DNA from: Rhododendron vialii
Lineage: Eukaryota; Streptophyta; Magnoliopsida; Ericales; Ericaceae
Assembly (NCBI RefSeq): GCF_030253575.1
Contig: NC_080567.1
Span: 33,757,501 to 33,821,500, forward strand
Length of the DNA stretch: 64,000 nt
Direction: 5' to 3'
The notes under the pieces are model-generated. The model was not told the DNA's origin and did not search any database. It saw only the letters and a program-made list of their open reading frames with translations. Shown here piece after piece: positions 52,054 through 63,734 of the stretch. The translations under genes and the position numbers were made by a program. Numbering within the stretch: the first letter of the stretch is position 1; every line of letters begins with the position of its first letter.

Positions 52054-53154
52054 TGATAAGTGCTAAAATATACATATTTTGGCTCTTCAATCTATATTTA
52101 TTAGTTTTTTATATTTGTTATCTGATTTTTATTGTGTGTTTTTTTTGTTTATAGGTTGCTCGAGCCCGTTGTCCAAGACTTTGGATAAAAAGAAGATTTT
52201 AAAGAAGTTTGGGATTTAAATGTGAAATGATTCAAAGTAATGTGAAATGATTCAAAGTTGAATGGTTCATTTATTGTTTTATGAAGTTCAAAGGACCTTT
52301 GTGTGATTAATGTTTTCAATACATATATATAAACAATGTAACCTACCGGTGAAAGGGGGCTGCTGTGGAAAAAAGGTTTCGGACGAGACAGGAGCACGTC
52401 GCGAGATTCAATAGTGTTTAGTTTTCAAGTTTTGTTCAATTACTTGCACTTTGGTAATTCGATTTAATTTATGTTCTTAATTAGAGTTGTTCATTGATAT
52501 TCAATTAGTTGTTATCTTCTGTTTATTTTCTTTCTCCGCAATAGAAGCATGATTAATTCTAGGGTTTTATTTCTTTTATTTTTAATAATGAGTGAGTAGT
52601 TTATCTGAGATTTGGTCGCTGGGTAAAGGCACGTCGCGACCCAATTAGGATTCATCTTGCAACTTTTTTATGCATTAATTTAATTTAATAAATTTACTTG
52701 GTGAAAACTACGTCCGTTGGACAATCCGAGACATTGCCGGGACTCATGTGAGCGGGAACGGGGAACCAAAATCTGTTCGCCGCTGTGTACGGGACCGGCA
52801 ACCTTAGGATTCGCATCCTTTGGAGTTTCCAATTCTCCCTAAATTTAACCGTTTTTAGAACCTTGAAAAGCGAGTGGATTCTAATTGGGTAGTGAGCGCC
52901 GGATTTTCTACGATCGTGCCTCTCTTTTTAATCATTTGAGCAAGTTTTCTGTTAGTATTAGTTAATTAATCAATCAAAACGACAAGGGGTGGCTACCTAA
53001 GAGCCCGTTAAATTAATAACAACCCGAGTTTTTAGTCAGCACACATCACCGCCTTTGTGGATTCGACTCCGGTCTTATCGGATATTGTGTTACGTCGGTC
53101 TGCGCCCTACGCTTGGGGCAACCCATTAATTTAGGACTAGAAAATTGTCAAGCA
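52054..53154 (+). repeat. 5' LTR of the Athila-like element (1101 bp)
   Basis: Starts TGATAAGTGC, ends GTCAAGCA. Exactly 21 bp longer than the 3' LTR, explained by a tandem copy of ATGTGAAATGATTCAAAGTA at about 52219-52258. By eye about 20 substitutions separate the two LTRs over the first 510 bp. Confidence 0.93.
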
Positions 53155-53158
53155 TTTT

Positions 53159-53176
53159 TGGCGCCGTTACCGGGGA
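53159..53176 (+). other. Primer binding site, tRNA-Asp type
   Basis: TGGCGCCGTTACCGGGGA starts 4 nt after the 5' LTR. It is complementary to the 3' end of plant tRNA-Asp with one mismatch, as described for Athila elements. Confidence 0.8.
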
Positions 53177-53276
53177 CGGTAATGTGTGTTAAGAATTCGG
53201 GTAGTTATTTTTTATTTGTTTTCTTTTTAGTTCTTTATTTTTTTTAATTTTCTTTTATTGTTGAAAAGAAAAAAAA

Positions 53277-54194
53277 ATGGCTTATTTTGCAAGAGGCTGT
53301 GGAGGTTATGCAAACCAATTTGATTGTTCAGTGTCACTTCCTATATTTTATGGTTTGGCCTCAGAGAATTCTTTTTCGCATATTCATGACCTTGAGGAAG
53401 TTTTTGCTAGCGATGAGTAGCTCTTTTACATGTATTTCTAGCATCTTTGCGTTATAGTGCTCTAGATTGGTTTAATTGTTTGAGTCCAAGATTGACATGG
53501 AGTGAGATTGTAATACAGTTTGTCAAAACTTTCAATCCCTCTTATGAGACTCATATGCTTTTATAAGAACTGTCAGATTTCTATCAACAAGATAATGAGT
53601 CTTTGTCACAGTGTTGGGAGCGATTTAAAAATTCTGTTTTCTCTTGGTCGAGTTTTAATTGTGAGCTTGGCAGTCTTCTGGTTATCTTTTGTCGTGGTTT
53701 AAACTTTAAGACATGTCAGGTGGATTTTAGGTCCATTGACGAATTTCTGGATAAAAATCCTGAAGAGGCTTGGAATTTCTTAGATGAATTAACCTAAAAG
53801 CTCCAATTTTGTGAGTTGACTGAAAGTTCTGAGGATACCAATTCTGATAGGAGGAAAAAAGAGGAAATAGAGCTGCTTCTCGAGGATACCAATTCTAATG
53901 CGAGAGAAAAAGAGGACATAGAGCCGCTTCCTAAGAATACCAATTCTGATGGGAGGGGAAAAGAGAAAATAGAGCCGCTTGTCATTAGTGAAGGCTATAT
54001 GCCTTTTGAGGAGTCTTTGCCTATAGTTGCACTAGGCTATATGCCTTTTGAGGAGTCATTGCCAATAGTTGCACTGAATAATCAAATACTCTTGGCTTTA
54101 GATGGTGCCACCTTTTCTATTGAGTCTCCACCATTACAAGAGATTATCAGGTTAGAACAAATTGACTTTTTTGGTGTTGATAATTTTAATATGG
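53277..54194 (+). pseudogene. Broken gag-like gene of the Athila-like element
   Basis: Begins MAYFARGCGGYANQ, then PIFYGLASENSFSHIHDLEE before a stop near 53417. Recognisable gag pieces in shifted frames follow: WFNCLSPRLTW, then YQQDNESLSQCWERFKNSVF and PEEAWNFLDELT, the usual ESL-xxWERFK and TPEAAW-like blocks of Athila gag. After 53810 an open frame carries acidic repeats (EDTNSD, EKEDIEPL) and a duplicated GYMPFEESLPIVAL. At least two frame disruptions are present. The solo LTR interrupts it at 54195; a piece of the frame resumes after 56180. Confidence 0.7.
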
Positions 54195-54640
54195 TTTACT
54201 GTAAAACCCGGTATTTAAAAAAAAAAGAAAAAAAAAGATGGTGATGTAGTTAATTGGGAGATAAAGATGAGTATTTTATTACTAGTATGTCTTTGGACCC
54301 TAGTTAGTGAAACGTGTAACCATGGGAAGAATAGCATCCTAGCTATAACAATTCTGTAAGCTTAGTCATGCATGGGACATGGCTTTGGCTGGGTCAGGCA
54401 TAGTATAGTTTTTTTGTATATAAGTATTACTCCTTTAGTTGGTTGCCTTTTAAGAGTAATCAGTAAGGTTCTTTGAGAGGAAAACCAAGAGAAGGGTTGA
54501 TGGGTTATGGAATTCAACATTGTTGTGGGATTTGAGTGAGGGTGAGTATGAGATACATATTTCTTGTACAATATTAATGTTGGGTTCTTGTTGATTGTGT
54601 TATGTGCAGTGACCGTATATTGTGGAACTGTTTGGTATGT

Positions 54641-55748
54641 CACTACAAGAAAAATTCAATTGGGTGACGAATGAAAATCGTCACAAATTGCATGTTTTTC
54701 GTCACAAATAATATAGGTGACGAAAAAAAATTTATCGACTAAAGGTTGTCGAGGATTCCTACTTGGTGACGAAAAATAAATTTCGTCACTTATAGTGCCT
54801 TTTGATGACGAAATATTTCGTCACCAAAAAGTGAATAATTAGTGACGAAAATTTTTTCCTCACTTATTGTGCTTTTTGACGACGAAAAAATTTGTCACCG
54901 ATGGGTCACATTGGTGACGAAATTTTTTGTCACTAATATAAGAAATCGGTGACGAAATTTTTCGTTGCGAAAGATGTTTTCATATGGAAAAAGAAATTCA
55001 TATTTCTTGCTCCTGCTGGGTTTCGAACCCGAGTCCCTTGAGTTTTTCGCGCAAGCTCCAACCAACTGCACTACACACACTTTTCAGTAAATATTTGAAA
55101 TATCTAATATATAACACATATGTTCAACATGAAAATATATTTCGAATGTAATTTTGGACCTTTAAACATTAAAATTAGCAATTTTGATAAATATGAAAGT
55201 TGTAGGCAATTGAGTTATTGTTCAAACCCAATTTGAATTATCTCAATCGGAGATTTTAGTAAAGAGTTATGTCCGAAATACATTTCGTGACAAAGCGCAA
55301 TTCATAAATTTCGTCACGAAAGGTACCCATTTGACAACGAAATATATTTTTTGTCGCTGAAAGCGTTAAAATGGTGACGAAATTATTTTTCGTCACCAAA
55401 GTTAAGCATTTGGTGACGAAAAAAATATTTCGTTACTAAATTGCTCACATTTAGCGACGAAATATATTTTTTGTCACCAAATCATCTTTGGCGACGAAAA
55501 ATAATTTTGTCACTTTTTTTAAGCTTTCGGTGATAAAAAATGTATTTTATCGCCAAATGAGTACCTTTAGTGACGAAAATATTTTTTTCGTCGCTAAACA
55601 GGCATAATTGGTGACGAAATTATTTCGTCACGAAAGCTATCAAAATAGTGACGAATTTATTTTTTCGTCGCCAAATATACTCATTTAGTGACAAAATTAA
55701 ATTTCGTCGCCACTTTTTTCGTCACTAATTTTCATTTTTCTTGTAGTG
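54641..55748. mobile_element. Non-autonomous CACTA (En/Spm-type) element
   Basis: Ends CACTACAAGAAAAATT and ATTTTTCTTGTAGTG are inverted repeats with the CACTA signature; the 3-bp target duplication TGT flanks it (54638-54640, 55749-55751). Both sides are full of GGTGACGAAA/TTTCGTCACC subterminal repeats in both orientations, more than 25 copies. No transposase. The centre holds a tRNA-like segment. Confidence 0.93.
55006..55076 (-). repeat. tRNA-like segment inside the CACTA element
   Basis: On the minus strand TAGTGCAGTTGG fits box A and GGTTCGAAACC fits box B about 35 bp later, and the segment ends CAGCAGGAGCAAG. It looks like the head of a tRNA-derived SINE captured by the transposon. 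It is not a credible functional tRNA because no proper acceptor or anticodon stem was found. Confidence 0.5.
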
Positions 55749-56180
55749 TGTGATGGAGTGACTAGGCTAATAAGCTATGCCAAAAGACAAGTTGGCCAAT
55801 GGGCTGTGGTGAGGCTATGAGGTGGTGCGTCACCCGTCATATACCGTGGAAGACCGGATATGTGGTTCCATTTATGTGGAATGTGTTATATTCGTGGTTA
55901 ATTGGTGTTAATACGTGGTGGTTGGTGTTGTGCAGTTTATTTGGTGTTGATATTGTACACGTTATTATGTCTCACACACTTCTGGGGTCCTTTGGACTCT
56001 AGCTTGCAGGTTGGTTAGTGGGCCAGGTGCCGATGGTGCGGGCTCGTCCGAGTTGCTGCGAGAGTGGGTGTTGTTTATTTATTTTAGAGATGGCTGTAAA
56101 TTATATAGTTTTTGAAATAAAAGACAAATTGTAGTCTTTTTAATATCGTGGTGCTCGAGGATCCGGGTCGTTACATTTAC

Positions 56181-58300
56181 CATCCATTTTTTCTGACACT
56201 CATCAACAACTTGAAAGTTACTTTGGTTCAGAATATGTAATTGGTGGAATTTAAAATTCAAACGCGACAAAGGCAATTGAGATACTCTAAGTATTTGATT
56301 TTGTGGCATGGTCGCATACAATTTTTGACGGAGTACTTGAAGTGGGGTGAGTTACTATTTGTTGCGTTTCATAGTGTGATAAATGTTTGGATTTTTCATG
56401 ATGGGAGTGAATAACATTACCTTTATGTATAGTTTTTTTGTTTTTGTTTTTGCTTTTGTTTTTGTTATTTTTATTTATTTATTATTATTATTTTTAGGTT
56501 AGTTATTATTTGTTCGTTTTTGTTGTGAGAACTAACATTGCAGGACGCTTTTGTTCAAATTGGGGGGTCTTCTTCCCACTATCTTATTTCTTGCGTAGTT
56601 CTCAGTTTCGAGATGATATCTTTCCCTTCTTTTTCTTTTATGTCCTATATTTTTATTCTTTTGTATTCAATGAGGACATTGAATAGTTCAAGTTGGGGGG
56701 AGGGATCACTTTATTCTTTATCTTGTTAATAAAAAAAATTGAAAATTAAAAAATACTTATTGGATCCTTTCTATTTGAGACTTAGAGATTGCAATATTTA
56801 CTTTTTGGTTGCTTGTGCTGAGAATCTGTAGGCATTCCTTGAATATTTATGTTGCATGGTAGTTTTTTTTGCTAGCTTGGCGATAGAAATTTATCTTGGC
56901 ATACACTCTTAGCCTCTTTGCACTGCACGTTTCTTGGACCTTGACTGTTTGTGAGTTGTGACTTGAGTGTTTTCAATGACTAGATTAGTGGAGACTTATG
57001 CCCATGTGAGCTTTAGGGCCTTATCTTTCTTTGGAGTGGTGTCATACAAATTCTTTTGTTTGTCAATAAAAAAAAGGAAGCATAATCGTTGTCGATCTCT
57101 TTATCTTTGTCGTCACGTATTGGGACTTAATGCATGCCTATTATTTCTTCTGTTGGGAATGAAAAGTTACATAGTTGTATTGCCCTTAGGAGATGATAGT
57201 AGGCTATTTTTGTGCTTTAAGCCAGTTCGTTTCTTTTCCTTAAACACTAATCCTTTGCAAGCTACATTTGTGCCTTTTGCATGAGCGTTTTTCTTATTAA
57301 GCTTCACCAACCATATTGTGTCTTGAGGATGACAAGTTAATCATGTGAGAGTTAAATTTTGAAGGGAATGGAGAAAGTGTATTTGAGAAATGTGCTTGAA
57401 ATGTGGTTTGTTCTTCTCCATAGCTAAAAAGAAAAAAAATTGAGAAAAAGAAAGAAAGAGAGGAACTTGAATGAAAAATGGGAAGACATCCATGCATTTG
57501 TGTGAAGAAAGAAACGTGTGAACTTCATAGGGAAATTGTGTGAAGGGTGAAGAATATGAGGGATATGGCAGAGTTGAAAAGAGTTGAAAGAGGATGCACA
57601 TTATTATTTTCCTTATGTGTTTTGGCCTATTCTCGGACACTTGATTATGTCTTACCCTAACCTTGAAACACTTTTCATTACCTAATGATATAACCGAATA
57701 AAAGTCCTATTTGATCTTAGGGGCAATGGGTTGTGGATTGATGGATAGATATAGTCTCCAATGCTTGACATTCCTTTCATGAGATCGTGTGTCTACTTTA
57801 AAAAGCTTTCTTTGCATGTCTAAGTGTGCGGTATACTTTGGTTTCATATTGCATAACTTCCGCCCGCACACATTAAGAGTTTATTAAATGCAATGTTTCG
57901 AGCGTTCTCTTTTGTTGAGTGCATGACATGGTGAGAATTGAAGTCGAGACTCGGTCCGGAGAGAGTACTTGATTGTGGTTCACTTGTGGTGAAGGTCCTT
58001 GCTCACGCACACTAAGCTTAGGTGCCGTGATTTATTTCTATGTTTTGATAGCCTTTAAGAACTATTTTCGCATATGTTATATTCTTGGCATTGGCATATC
58101 AATGAGTCGCATTGCAAGTTTTTATCGGGTTTTTTGTGAAGAGGATTCAAGTTGTTTTGTGGATGATCACTACTGAAAACCTTCACGAGACTTCACTCGT
58201 CCTACCGGGGCCGCCTGGGGGTTTAAAAGAACTATCAGTTTTAATTTGTTTTCTTTAGTTGCATTTTATTTTCTTTGCTCGGGACTAGCAAAGTGTAAGT
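56181..58300 (+). other. 3' internal region of the Athila-like element
   Basis: Largely non-coding. It begins with a short continuation of the gag-derived frame (about 56181-56340), then AT-rich text with two GTTGGGGG blocks (56691 and 58299), typical of the spacer before the 3' LTR in Athila elements. No envelope-like or pol gene seen. Confidence 0.5.
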
Positions 58301-58309
58301 TGGGGGGCG
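58300..58309 (+). other. Polypurine tract of the Athila-like element
   Basis: TTGGGGGGC directly precedes the TGATAAG start of the 3' LTR, the expected place of the plus-strand primer. Confidence 0.6.
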
Positions 58310-59389
58310 TGATAAGTGCCAAAATATACATATTTTGGCCCTCCAATCAACATTTATTAGTCTTTTATATTTGTTAATTGATTTTTATTGTGTGTTTTTT
58401 TTGTTTATAGGTTGCTCGAGCCCGTTGTCCAAGACTTTGAATAAAAAGAAGATTTTAAAGAAGTTTGAGATTTAAATGTGAAATGATTCAAAGTTGAATG
58501 GTTCATTTATTATTTTATGAAGTTCAAAGGACCTTTGTGTGATTAAAGTTTTCAATACCTATATATAAACAATGTAACCTACTGGTGAAAGGGGGCTGCT
58601 GTGGAAAAAAGGTTTCGGATGAGATAGGAGCACGCCGCGAGATTCAATAGTGTTTAGTTTTCAAGTTTTGTTTAATTACTTGCACTTTGGTAATTCGATT
58701 TAATTTATGTTCTTAATTAAAGTTGTTCATTGATATTCAATTAGTTGTTATCTTTTGTTTATTTCTTTCTCCGCAATAGAAGCATGATTAATTCTAGGGT
58801 TTTATTTCTTTTATTTTTAATAATGAGTGAGTAGTTTATCTGAGGTTTGGTCACTGGGTAAAGGCACGTCGCGACCCAATTAGGATTCGTCTTGCAACTT
58901 TTTCATGCATTAATTTAATTTAATAAATTTAGTTGGTGAAAACTACGTCCGTTGGACAATCCGAGGCATTGCCAGGACTCATGTGAGCGGGAACGGGGGA
59001 CCAAAACCTGTTCGCCACTGTGTACGGGACCGGCAACCTTAGGATTCGCATCCTTCAGAGTTTCCAATTCCCCCTAAATTTAACCGTTTTTAGAACCTTG
59101 AAAAGCGAGTGGATTCTGATTGGGTAGTGAGTGCCGGATTTCCTACGATCGTACCTCTCTTTTTAATCAATTGAGCAAGTTTTCTGTTAGTATTAGTTAA
59201 TTAATCAATCAAAACGACAAGGGGTGGCTACCTAAGAGCCCGTTAAATTAGTAACAACCCGAGTTTTTAGTCATCACATATCACCGTCTTTGTGGATTCG
59301 ACTCCGGTCTTACCGGATATTGTGCTACGTCGATCTGCGCCCTACGCTTGGGGCAACCCATTAATTTAGGACTAGGAAATCGTCAAGCA
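58310..59389 (+). repeat. 3' LTR of the Athila-like element (1080 bp)
   Basis: Starts TGATAAGTGC, ends GTCAAGCA; matches the 5' LTR except for scattered substitutions and the missing 21-bp duplication. Confidence 0.93.
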
Positions 59390-59394
59390 GGTGT

Positions 59395-60340
59395 TTTCCT
59401 TATATATTTTTACTACTTACAACTTAATGTCTTTAGCAAACTTGTTTCAACTAAAGTAAAACATTCTAAGGATTTTTTTTTTTTCACCACCAGCCCATTT
59501 TAGTTTAGTGGAATACCATTTGGTCCATTTAGTGTAGCATAAACAACTTATCTATATGTTCAAGTGAAACAACTTAACAACTGCTTTTGGTTTAATGGAA
59601 ACACCTAAACTTTAGGAGGGAGCAAACACGAGAACTTAGAAAGAAGCAAATCCTTGAATCCCAAGTCTTGATCATCAGGCCAACCGGTTGGGTTGCGAAA
59701 TGAATACAATTGGCAATTTCAAGTCCCATGAGGTTATTGAAATAAACAAGTACAGATCCTAACTTAGAATGACTGAACCATGCTTTGGAGAGGCACGTGT
59801 GAAAACAATTTGGTGATGATAAATAATTTAGTTGGAAATAATTTTGTAGTCCTACTAATTCATGCTTCCAATTTTGCTTCAAATAGATGTTAGGCGTTGG
59901 ATTTACCTTTAACCATTTTCAGAACTTTTCCAAAGAAATCCATCTGTCCAAACCAAAACAAAAAATGTAAAAGGGAAACATGGAAAGCCACGAGTCCCGA
60001 CTCACAACATACGGCATATAACTATGGCTTCAAATCCCCTAAATTTGTTTATGAATGTAGACATTAGCAGAGCATATAGGGTATACTAATATTGCTATCA
60101 AACCTGTCATGCAAGAAGAAAGAACGGGGAAAAGACACGAAATGAAAAAGGAACAATGCAGATCCACGGTCACAACAAACATTGTCATGCTGCTTCTTAC
60201 GAACAGAATCTTCGCGAAACAAGAGATTGATAGTTATTGTCTGCTCTGCTTCTGTTTCTCACAAAAATGTGCAAAACCGAATTGGCAAATGTTGCGGGCG
60301 TGCCAGGACAGGATTGCACAACCGAATTGGCAAATGCAAA
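59395..60340 (+). repeat. Segmental duplication, copy 1 right part
   Basis: Continues the unit broken at 52053; matches 61470-62860 (TGTCTTTAGCAAACTTGTT, AAAGTAAAACATTCTAAGG, TTTAGTGGAATACCATTTGG, GATCATCAGGCCAAC, and AAAGGAACAA.GCAGA near 60150/62750). It holds only short frames. Confidence 0.75.
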
Positions 60341-60959
60341 CCTAATGAATATTCAAGTAACTCATGATTGAACACTTAATACATTAACTCAAACAATGTA
60401 TATATTTGTAATGACGAAAAATAAAAAAAAATAGAGAGAAAAAGAATGACCTATTGGTATCACGTTTTGGCTTTTGTCTGAATAACACTAATCTCCATAA
60501 AAAAGAGAATATGTCCTCAAATATCCATGTCAACCCGGCCTCTCTCTTCTTTTTTTTATATCATATCCGTGTCAACCTATTCACCTCAATTTTTTTCTAA
60601 AAGAATGTTAGTAGATTTATACGTCTGTTTAATCTCGCTTGGCTTAAATTCCCTCCGTCAAAAATTATAGTTCCCTACAAAAAAAGACTTGCAATTTTTT
60701 AACAGAAAAATAAAGTACCTTCGTACATAATTTTTTGAGTTTCTTCCCACCAAATTAAAAAACTCGATCGAATAGTTCTTTAATTTGGGGCGAAATTTTT
60801 GAAAAATCGTGAACATACATATTTTATGTTTTGATTTGAAAATTGCATGTTAGAACTACAGCGTAAGGAGTATAAAATTTGGTGCATATTCTACTCATTG
60901 AATAGAGGTGATAAGGTTAAGGTAATTCTTCAAAACACCTTGAAAACATTATGGAGCTG
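60341..60959. other. Spacer between the two duplication copies
   Basis: AT-rich, non-coding; contains CCCTCCGTCAAAAATTATAG near 60651, a degenerate MITE-like end. Confidence 0.4.
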
Positions 60960-62860
60960 ACGCTGAAATGACATGTAAATGAGTTGGAAACGCGAAGGAA
61001 GGAGATAGAGAAAGAGTAGTGGAGTGAAAGATGATTAAAAAACAGACGACGCAAAAAGGGGTTGAACTCTGCTTTGACAACAATTGGGGGCACTTTTTGG
61101 AATATAAATAATCGGATTAGGTGAATAATTGTCTCTCCCGGACTCTCTCTGTGCGCGCACTGAACCTTAAAAAATTGCAGCCACTGCCTCTTTTTTCTCT
61201 TTCTCTATTGCCGAGTACGACCAAATCATCCGTCCGAAGTCACAGGTTTCTCTCAATCTCACCTCAATTCCGTGTTCCACCACCGAATTTAGTAATCTAT
61301 CTGAGAAGTTAATACACATTGTAAAAGAGTCAAGTACTGATTCTAAGCATATAGACATGTATACGTGTGAAATTAATTATCTTCATACGATCGACAATTT
61401 TTTAAAGGTCAGAGCTTTCTCTCTATGGACGGATCCCAAAAGAATTGATACATAAAATTGGGTATTTCCCTTGTAAATATTTTGTTTACTACAACTTCAT
61501 GTCTTTAGCAAACTTGTTCCATTAAAGTAAAACATTCTAAGGATTCTTTTCCCCTACAATTTTTTTTTTCCACCGCCAGCCCCTTTTGGTTTAGTGGAAT
61601 ACCATTTGGTGCATTTAGTTTAACAGAAGCAACTTGTCTATTTGTTAAGTAAAACAATTTAACAATTGCTTTTAGTTTAGTGGAAACACCCGACCTTAGG
61701 AGAAAGCAAACTCGAGAACTTAGAAAAGTAAATTCCTGAATCCCAAGCCTTGATCATCAGGCCAACACATTGGGTTGCGAAATGAATATAGTTGGCAATT
61801 TAAAGTCATATTAATTCATGCTTCTAATTTTTCTTCAAATAGTTATCAGGCATTGGATTCACCTCGTCACTTTCATCGCTTTCCCGGGCCCATCCGTTAC
61901 TTTCACAGCTTTGCTCCGACTTTCTTTAACACAAATTTGTACATAGTGGGCCCAAACTACATGTTTTTCTACATTGATAACAAAAAGTATACTTCATAAG
62001 AAGAATATATTACTACTTGTTATGCCTGAGAAAGAGATAAAATTGTGCATATATGTAGCACTCATTTTATTTTATCTATGGGACCAAAAAATTATTGATA
62101 AGTTGGAAATTTAGGAGCGGTTTTCCAAACGTATATAGAAATGGGAGTAAGTTTTTTCACCCACAGAACTTTACAGGTCTCATAAAACTTTTCCGATGTT
62201 GCACACTTTTATTCTTACAAACTTAATGCATTTCTAAATCATGTCAAACTATATCCGATCAACGCGATTTTTAGCGTGGTCAATGTTCTTAATGTGCTTT
62301 AAAAGGTGAACGGTTCCGATTATTTTTGTGAGCCTAGAAAAGGCCCATAATCAATCTCAACTGGATCAAACTGGTCCCAACCAAACTGGTTAAAATACGC
62401 CCCCTTGCGTCTTCCCCTGCCCGGGCATATTTCTAATTTCACTTTCTATACGTAACACTCCCTTGTTTTAAAAGGTTTTCCACTAAGCAAAACGAGAATT
62501 AAAAAAAATAATTTCAATTAAAGAAAACTTAAACTTTATCCCATAATTTAAAAGAACTTATGCATTGATATCTAACAACTTAATTGGTACAAAAAAATTG
62601 AACCTTTTAATCAAAATGCAATGCTTTAAGTTCTCATTTTGCATAGTGGACTACCTTTTAGAAAGGAGGAAGTCAATAATAGCTCCATTCTTAAAAAAAA
62701 TAAAGGAAAATAAAGGAAAAATGGTGAAAAGAAACGAAACAAAAAAGGAACAAAGCAGAACCGAGGTCACAAAAACCATTGTTGTGTTTCTTCTTTCAAA
62801 TAGATCAATCTTGGCTAAACTAGAGGTTGACACTTAATGCTGGCTCTGCTTCACACAATG
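60960..62860 (+). repeat. Segmental duplication, copy 2
   Basis: Tandem copy of 50810-52053 plus 59395-60340 without the Stowaway and Athila-like insertions, so it preserves the empty-site arrangement. It includes other indels (for example extra sequence at about 61860-62600). No gene supported. Confidence 0.7.
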
Positions 62861-63114
62861 GACATAATAGCTCCTTTTTTTTGCCGCGCAAGGCTTGTCT
62901 GCAGTCCACGTAGAGGTGCGGTTGGAGTGTTTGCAACCGTCGGATGGTGTTTTTAACGATCGAGATTTTAAAAAAACTTTAAGAGAAAAGTTAAACTTGC
63001 TTTCCGCTGGATTTTTTTTTTAAATTTGAATCGTTGAATGTAAAGATGAATGACTGTAATACAACTGCTTGGGCTCTCTGTAGTTGGACTGAAGCCGGGT
63101 CCTTTTTTGCCACT
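62861..63114. other. Short non-coding interval
   Basis: Contains GCAACCGTCGGATGG and AACGATCGAGATT, a dispersed-repeat style; no gene. Confidence 0.4.
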
Positions 63115-63640
63115 CCTTCAGTAAATAACATGAGCATCAATTTTCACCATCAAAGGCCAAAGCAAACTAGAGTTTTGTGATTCAAAAACAGAACAATTGA
63201 AAATAACTTCACTCTCAACCTTCGTACCCACGAATAACCCGTGCAGCACCATCCCTCGGATCTGTAATTGAGAAAGAAGCATGACAACCAATTCAATGAG
63301 CAACTATCGACCTTTTGGCCAAGTGAAAGAAAAAAGGATTTGGGTTCCATCCCTGGGATTCAGTTTTCAACGGAGAAACATATTACTAAATGATTCCGTA
63401 CATACAATTCATAACTCCTTATTTGACGCACATATTTAAGCTTCTTTGATACGGCGTCATGACCCATGACATGGGCCAAAACACAATTAGTTGTTCAAAG
63501 GCCAAAAGAGACTAATTTTATGTGTCAACACTTGATAAGGGATCCAAATCATATTCCATCTCTATTGATCAAAAGATGCATTAATCCCCCCAGCTTACAA
63601 GACAATTTTGTGGGAACTTAAAGCGATGATCACGAAATAC
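63115..63640 (-). repeat. NLR 3' flank module, partial copy 2
   Basis: Matches 36930-37500 in the same orientation (CCCGTGCAGCACCA, GATCTGTAAT, GGCTTACAAGACAATTT, GATGATCAC). Probably a relic of a duplicated NLR gene end. Confidence 0.65.
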
Positions 63641-63734
63641 AAATACTAACTCTCGTTCGAGAAGTACGTAAGTTGGTCCTTGTTTTGTAGTAAGGAAAAT
63701 CAATTATTAGGTCAGGGTCGACCGAACCGGGAGA

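Larger units (their letters stand above)
54200..56175 (+). mobile_element. Solo LTR nested in the Athila-like element
   Basis: Starts TGTAAAACCCGG, ends GATCCGGGTCGTTACA; perfect target duplication TTTAC at 54195-54199 and 56176-56180. The LTR itself would be about 870 bp after removing the CACTA element inside it. Confidence 0.88.
52054..59389 (+). mobile_element. Non-autonomous Athila-like LTR retrotransposon with nested insertions
   Basis: Complete by its ends: a perfect target duplication GGTGT at 52049-52053 and 59390-59394, LTRs at 52054-53154 and 58310-59389, a tRNA-Asp type primer site and a polypurine tract. The internal region has a broken gag-like frame and an acidic repeat region but no protease, RT or integrase, so it must have relied on a helper. 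The tRNA-Asp primer site and the GTTGGGGGG style near the 3' LTR suggest the Athila/Tat lineage. It inserted into copy 1 of a segmental duplication; copy 2 retains the empty site near 61467. Confidence 0.9.

Noticed and set aside
55006..55076. Functional tRNA gene
   Set aside because: Box A and box B are present but no acceptor or anticodon stem pairing could be traced, and it lies inside a CACTA element.
56967..57284. 105-aa frame in the Athila-like element as an envelope-like gene
   Set aside because: No signal peptide, transmembrane or envelope-like pattern; it is low-complexity internal spacer.
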